Assembly (NCBI RefSeq): GCF_029168945.1 | Contig: NC_083605.1 | Span: 7,323,280-7,387,279, forward strand | Length of the DNA: 64,000 nucleotides | Reading direction: 5' to 3' | From: Cannabis sativa | Taxonomy: Eukaryota; Streptophyta; Magnoliopsida; Rosales; Cannabaceae | Shown here: positions 60,455 through 64,000 of the stretch, one piece after another | Numbering within the stretch: position 1 is the stretch's first letter | How the letters are laid out: every line of letters begins with the position of its first letter | Program-made: the position numbers and the translations under genes | Notes under the pieces: model-generated | Told to the model about the DNA's origin: nothing | The model's database searches: none | The model's input: only the letters and a program-made list of their open reading frames with translations

Positions 60455-60692
60455 TGTAGAAGGTAGATACCTTGAGAAACAAAAATGGCAGAAGCCAGAG
60501 CAATGAAAGTAAAACAGAACAAACAGAGGAGAATTGAACAAGGAGCCTTACTCAACTGAGTAGCTCAATCCTTTATTTATACTGCATAAAGAGATACAAG
60601 TGGATAACAGAAAATCAGAAAAATACAAGTAGTTATAACTAACTAACTAACAATATATCTGTCAAATAACAGTGTCAAGAATGTGTTTAACA
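60455..60692 (-). repeat. 5' LTR of the copia element
   Basis: 238 bp and nearly identical to 55776-56013. Minus-strand TATA box at 60572-60581. Its last base is the A of the polyprotein's ATG. Confidence 0.93.
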
Positions 60693-62235
60693 CTATAAAA
60701 TATTTATATATTTAATTTCAAAGTTAAATATCATACCTTAATAAATAAAAAATTAATTTCTACTTATTTATTGTTTATTGTTAATTTTAGATATGAAAGT
60801 GGTTTAAATTCGAATTAAATTAATATGTGATGTAATAAAACTATATTCAAATTTAAATTTGATTATTTTACTATTTTTAATACATGCTTAAATAACTATA
60901 TCAGAATATTAGATATTTGATATATTTTAAAACTTAAGAACCTAAAAAAATATAATCTCTCTTTACAGCCCCATCAGCTGCCCATACCTTCTAGCCCACT
61001 CCCCCCCCCCCCCCACTCCACCCACCTGCGCGAAGAACGACCACAATCCAACCCCACTCCGCCCACTCGCATGAAGAACAAAGGACCCATTCGCACGAAG
61101 ATCCTTCTCCATGCTTAGCTGATCTTTTTCCTTGTACAAAGGACTCGTCCACCCACGGGAAAGACCCATCTAAGCCCGTTCCTTTACTGTCAGAGCTCAT
61201 CTCCCATCTGATTCGCCTCCCGTCTTGTTGGATCTGCCTCATTCTTTAAAAAGAAAGGTATGATTCAAAAAAAGAAAGTTTATTGTCAGTTATTTAATTT
61301 TTTGTGGTTGATTTAGAGCGATTATATATTGTTTGTGTTGAAATACACATAATTTTGATAAATTTTGCTTAATTTTTGATAGGTTTTATATGGTGGTTAT
61401 GGTATTTTTCAATGTGGTGTGGTGTTAGTTGAGAAAAAACAGAACCGGTGCTGTTGGTTCATAAAAATGAAAATGGTGTCAATAGATTTATGTGCTTGTT
61501 GTTTGTATTTGTTTGGTTTTGATATATTTTTCGCTAAAATCGTGAGATCTAGTTTTCTAGTGTATTCTATATGTTCGTATCTTTCTCGACACTTTTTCGA
61601 TATGTTCTTGACGGGTTCTCGACGTAAATGTCCCAAGATCAGAGAAGACTTTTATCAATAATTTTTCGATAGGTTTTGGATAAGTTATCGATATGAGTGA
61701 GAATTCTTTTTACTGTTGTTATGTTAGTTATTCTCGCTTGATTATTGATAGATTATCGACTTTGACAAGTTTTCGATAGTTCAAGTTTTACAAAAAAAAA
61801 ATTAGGGAATTTAGTTATTATCGATTAATTATCGATGGGTTGTCAAAAAGTTCTTGATAAAAGTGAGAATTTTATTTTGTTGTTGTTATGTTGGTTATTG
61901 TTGCTAAATTATCGATATATTATCGATAGGTTTTCGATAGGATTAAGAATTAGTTTTGTAGTTGTCATTTTTAGTAATTGTCTACTGACTATCGATGGGT
62001 TCTGAACAGGTTTTGGATAAGGCTTAGTATTGTACTTTTTTGTTATCATGTCTGCATTTTATTTTTGTTATTATTGTATTGTTTAATTTTTTTTTATATC
62101 ACTAATAAGTTGTGTTTTTTTTTCCTCTGTTGTGTTCTGTCTATTTCTTGATAGGTTTTCGATTGGTTGTTGATATGTTTCCAATAAAATTCTAACATTT
62201 GCTATGTTTTCTTTCTTCAATAGCAACTGATTGTT

Positions 62236-62381
62236 ATGATTCATCTCCCAGATGAAGAAGCGTATGCCAAGACAATCACTTATGATGCTAAGATAGTGAT
62301 TGAGATGGGTGTCGATGAGACGCATCCTTAATATGATGCCCAAGACCTTGCTGTTTTCGAAAGCCATGCTAAAAAGTAGCA
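62236..62381 (+). pseudogene. Unidentified short coding-like remnant in MULE-like copy 2
   Basis: Reads MIHLPDEEAYAKTITYDAKI, then VIEMGVDETHP, a TAA, and YDAQDLAVFESHAKK. Most differences from 39779-39947 keep a codon or make a mild substitution, hinting that the ancestor was translated. Family unknown. Confidence 0.35.
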
Positions 62382-62897
62382 GAACAAATTAAAATAACAA
62401 CATCCTTGTATTAGAAAATATTTTGTATGGTTTTATACATTTTGAGACAATTAGTCTAACTTTTTCTTGTTATCAAAGTTAAACTTTAAAAATTGTAATA
62501 ATAACATCTAGAGCCTCCATATAAAATATTATCGAAAAACCATCGAGAAATCATCATAGAACACATTTACTAAATTTTGTAAGGATTCCACAAACTATCG
62601 AAAAAGCATCGAGAACATGTCAATATACTATCGAAAATTTTTAAAACTTGCAATGACAATATTTGGAGCCTTCACATGAAATATTATCAAAAACTCATCG
62701 TGAACACATTGATTTTCTGCCAAGAAACTATCAAAAAATACATTTAAGCTAAATAGCAATTTCAATTAGCATAAAATATAACAGAAACAATTTTATGGAT
62801 CCCAAGTAACATTAAATTATGCCTCAAACATGGTCTTTTCATGTAGTTTTGTTGTGGCCTGAACCGCCATAGTTGTCACAATTTTGAGACTGTGTTA

Positions 62898-63095
62898 CTA
62901 CTTATTTATCACTAATTTTAAATCATACTCCAATGGGTCAACCTCCAACTCTTCATATAAAATGTTGCGCATGTTTTGTAAGATTCTCTCAGCTTCAACC
63001 ATCAATATCATACTTTTTTTTTCGCTTTTATATGCCCAATTAAATCACTTAATACTCAAAATACCATCATACAATACAATCAAAAATGTCGGCAA
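62898..63095 (-). pseudogene. MULE transposase N-terminal-like exon, copy 2
   Basis: The same exon as 40364-40560: LPTFLIVLYDGILSIK, a TGA in place of Arg, FNWAYKSE, then MILMVEAERILQNMRNILYE and LEVDPLEYDLKLVINK. The frame is kept without indels. The key Trp of the YDGxW motif is changed to Leu, so it is non-functional. Confidence 0.45.
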
Positions 63096-63450
63096 TCTTG
63101 CAATTCAATACAAATAAAAAATAACTGAATCAGAATAACAAATATTAAAAATTACAATAATAGGAAATAGTGTCAAGAACCTGTTGAAAAGAAATTAATA
63201 ACCGTTGAAAAAAATAGACAATCAATCATCGAGAAACAATCGATAATTAATTGAGAAATCACCGATAACATGGGCAAGGAAGTTTAAAAAGACAACTATA
63301 CACACCATCAAAAAATTATTGACAAACGATCGAGAACACGTAGATAAGATGTCAAGAATGGTTGCAAATGGAAAATCATTTACCATTTCGACAAATAATC
63401 GAGAACCTATCAAAAAACTGTTGAGAAAGATCGTCTCTAACCTTGGGACA

Positions 63451-63511
63451 TTTAGCTACAAGTTGTGACTAATTTAGTTTTTGTCACAACAAATTTTGTG
63501 ACTAAAAATAC
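63451..63511. other. Small MITE-like fragment
   Basis: Contains TTGTGACTAA / TTTTGTCACAA / TTTTGTGACTAAAA in opposing orientation, similar to the ends of short palindromic plant MITEs. Too short to classify; it replaces the missing end of the MULE-like arm. Confidence 0.35.
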
Positions 63512-64000
63512 TAGGAGTGTTCATCAAACCGTTCAAATCGCCCTCACCGCACCACACCACAAAAAAATACGGTTTGAATTTCTTTGCGGTGCGGTCGCGG
63601 TTTAAATTTTTTCTAAACCGCGCGGTGCGGTGCGGTTTGGTTTTGAATTTTTAATATACAGTTCAAACCGCACCGCACTACATATTATAAAAATACCAAT
63701 TTTTATATTTATTTAGGTCCAATATGTGAATGTCCAAGCCAAAGCCCACTAATTATTGTATTATTGAAACTTAAAAGTTTTTTTCATATTTATTTTCAAG
63801 CCTTATGGTATTTTTGACAAGTGTTGCTCAAGCTTTGTTGTATTTGTGATAGTTTAATTATTTGGTAATAATCTAAACCGTAGAAACTGCAAAAACCGCA
63901 CCGCAGTGCACTATTTTTTGCGGTGCGATTTCTGCGGTTTTTTAGTTTCGTGATGCGGGTGCGGTTTGAGAAATTGAAAAAATCGCATGTGCGAGTTGGT
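63512..64000. mobile_element. hAT-like non-autonomous element 3, truncated by the window end
   Basis: Starts TAGGAGTGTTCATC and carries GCGGTGCGGTTT-type subterminal repeats. Its right side matches, in reverse complement, the left end of element 2 (CACATGCG, AACCGCACC), so it lies in the opposite orientation. The final terminal repeat is just outside the window. Confidence 0.8.

Larger units (their letters stand above)
55983..60455 (-). pseudogene. Copia Gag-Pol polyprotein, one frame with two nonsense codons
   Basis: One frame of 1491 codons. Domains: UBN2-type gag (about 40-240), zinc knuckle CQVCLCTGHTAAVC (about 284), protease DTGA (about 348), then an in-frame TAA (59163-59165) where relatives have Glu ([13 protein letters not shown]), GAG-pre-integrase HHCC (WHCKLGHP...CKACHQGK), integrase core, RT ([14 protein letters not shown] at 1162-1165) and RNase H ending in [15 protein letters not shown] (56166-56168) replaces Arg in the usual 'HFVRE', after which the expected tail (QIADVLTKSLSTERF) continues in frame to 55983. 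The TGA looks like CGA-to-TGA decay. No frameshifts. The predicted start ATG straddles the LTR/primer-site junction. Confidence 0.9.
55776..60692 (-). mobile_element. Ty1/copia retrotransposon (probably Ale/Retrofit-like), nearly intact
   Basis: 4917 bp, minus strand, with two 238-bp LTRs (TGTAGAAGG...GTTTAACA as read on the plus strand) and 5-bp target repeats CTATA (55771-55775 and 60693-60697). The corresponding place in unit 1 (near 38100, CTATAAAATATT) is unoccupied. A polypurine tract (minus strand GAGGGGGGA) adjoins the left LTR. The LTRs are almost identical, so it is young. A single frame encodes gag, protease, integrase, RT and RNase H in copia order, but two stop codons interrupt it. 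Confidence 0.95.
60698..63450. mobile_element. MULE-like element copy 2, main part
   Basis: Counterpart of 38100-40910: C-rich leader-like segment (60960-61250, with a run of about 14 C at 61002), left arm with TCGATAGG motifs (61480-62000), the unidentified coding-like remnant (62236-62381), right half with ATCGAGAA motifs and the MULE-type exon. Homology to copy 1 ends near 63450, inside the right arm, so both copies lack their complete right end. Confidence 0.5.

Overview
This window is eukaryotic and very probably comes from a large, repeat-rich dicot plant nuclear genome. The evidence is AT-rich DNA, GT-AG introns, plant-type Ty3 (Tekay/Del and Athila) and Ty1/copia retrotransposons, CACTA, hAT and MULE DNA transposons, and a plant exopolygalacturonase gene. 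The species cannot be named from the sequence. The only convincing host gene is a GH28 polygalacturonase, present as two near-identical four-exon copies (29872-31943 and 49621-51232, both +). Almost everything else is mobile DNA, much of it nested, and many insertions can be verified because an uninterrupted 'empty' copy of the same site lies elsewhere in the window.

Layout, left part (1-21.7 kb). The window opens in the internal part of a minus-strand LTR element ('family B', LTR ends TGTTGG/CCAACA). Its LTR (1235 to 11485) is split by a young, complete Tekay/Del-type Ty3 retrotransposon (2616-11256, two 1877-bp LTRs, one open 1539-codon gag-pol frame, TSD ATAAT). A CACTA transposon end follows (to 12760), then AT-rich intergenic DNA with a small solo LTR (14201-14695) and a MITE-like repeat. 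Next is a tandem duplication of about 1.7 kb (15816-17536 / 17537-21147) carrying a decayed copia LTR and gag; its second unit is split by another family-B solo LTR (18853-20737).

Middle (21.7-27 kb). A decayed Tekay-like element has a 5' LTR at 21740-25271, itself holding a (CT)n tract and a family-B solo LTR (22540-24385). Its gag-pol remains run to about 27.0 kb.

Right part (about 27.9-63.5 kb). This is a large direct tandem segmental duplication. Each unit contains, in order, the 3' part of a Tekay-like LTR, the polygalacturonase gene, a Tekay-like solo LTR, and a decayed MULE-like element with long inverted arms rich in TCGAT motifs. Unit 1 is about 27.9-41.07 kb and unit 2 about 41.07-63.45 kb. 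Since the duplication, unit 1 has gained an intronic MITE, a hAT-like element and a family-B solo LTR. Unit 2 has gained an Athila-type gag-protease-only element (41703-47966), two hAT-like elements and a copia element (55776-60692) with two nonsense codons. The 3' halves of the two polygalacturonase genes are identical over 743 bp including an intron, although their surroundings have diverged, which suggests gene conversion.
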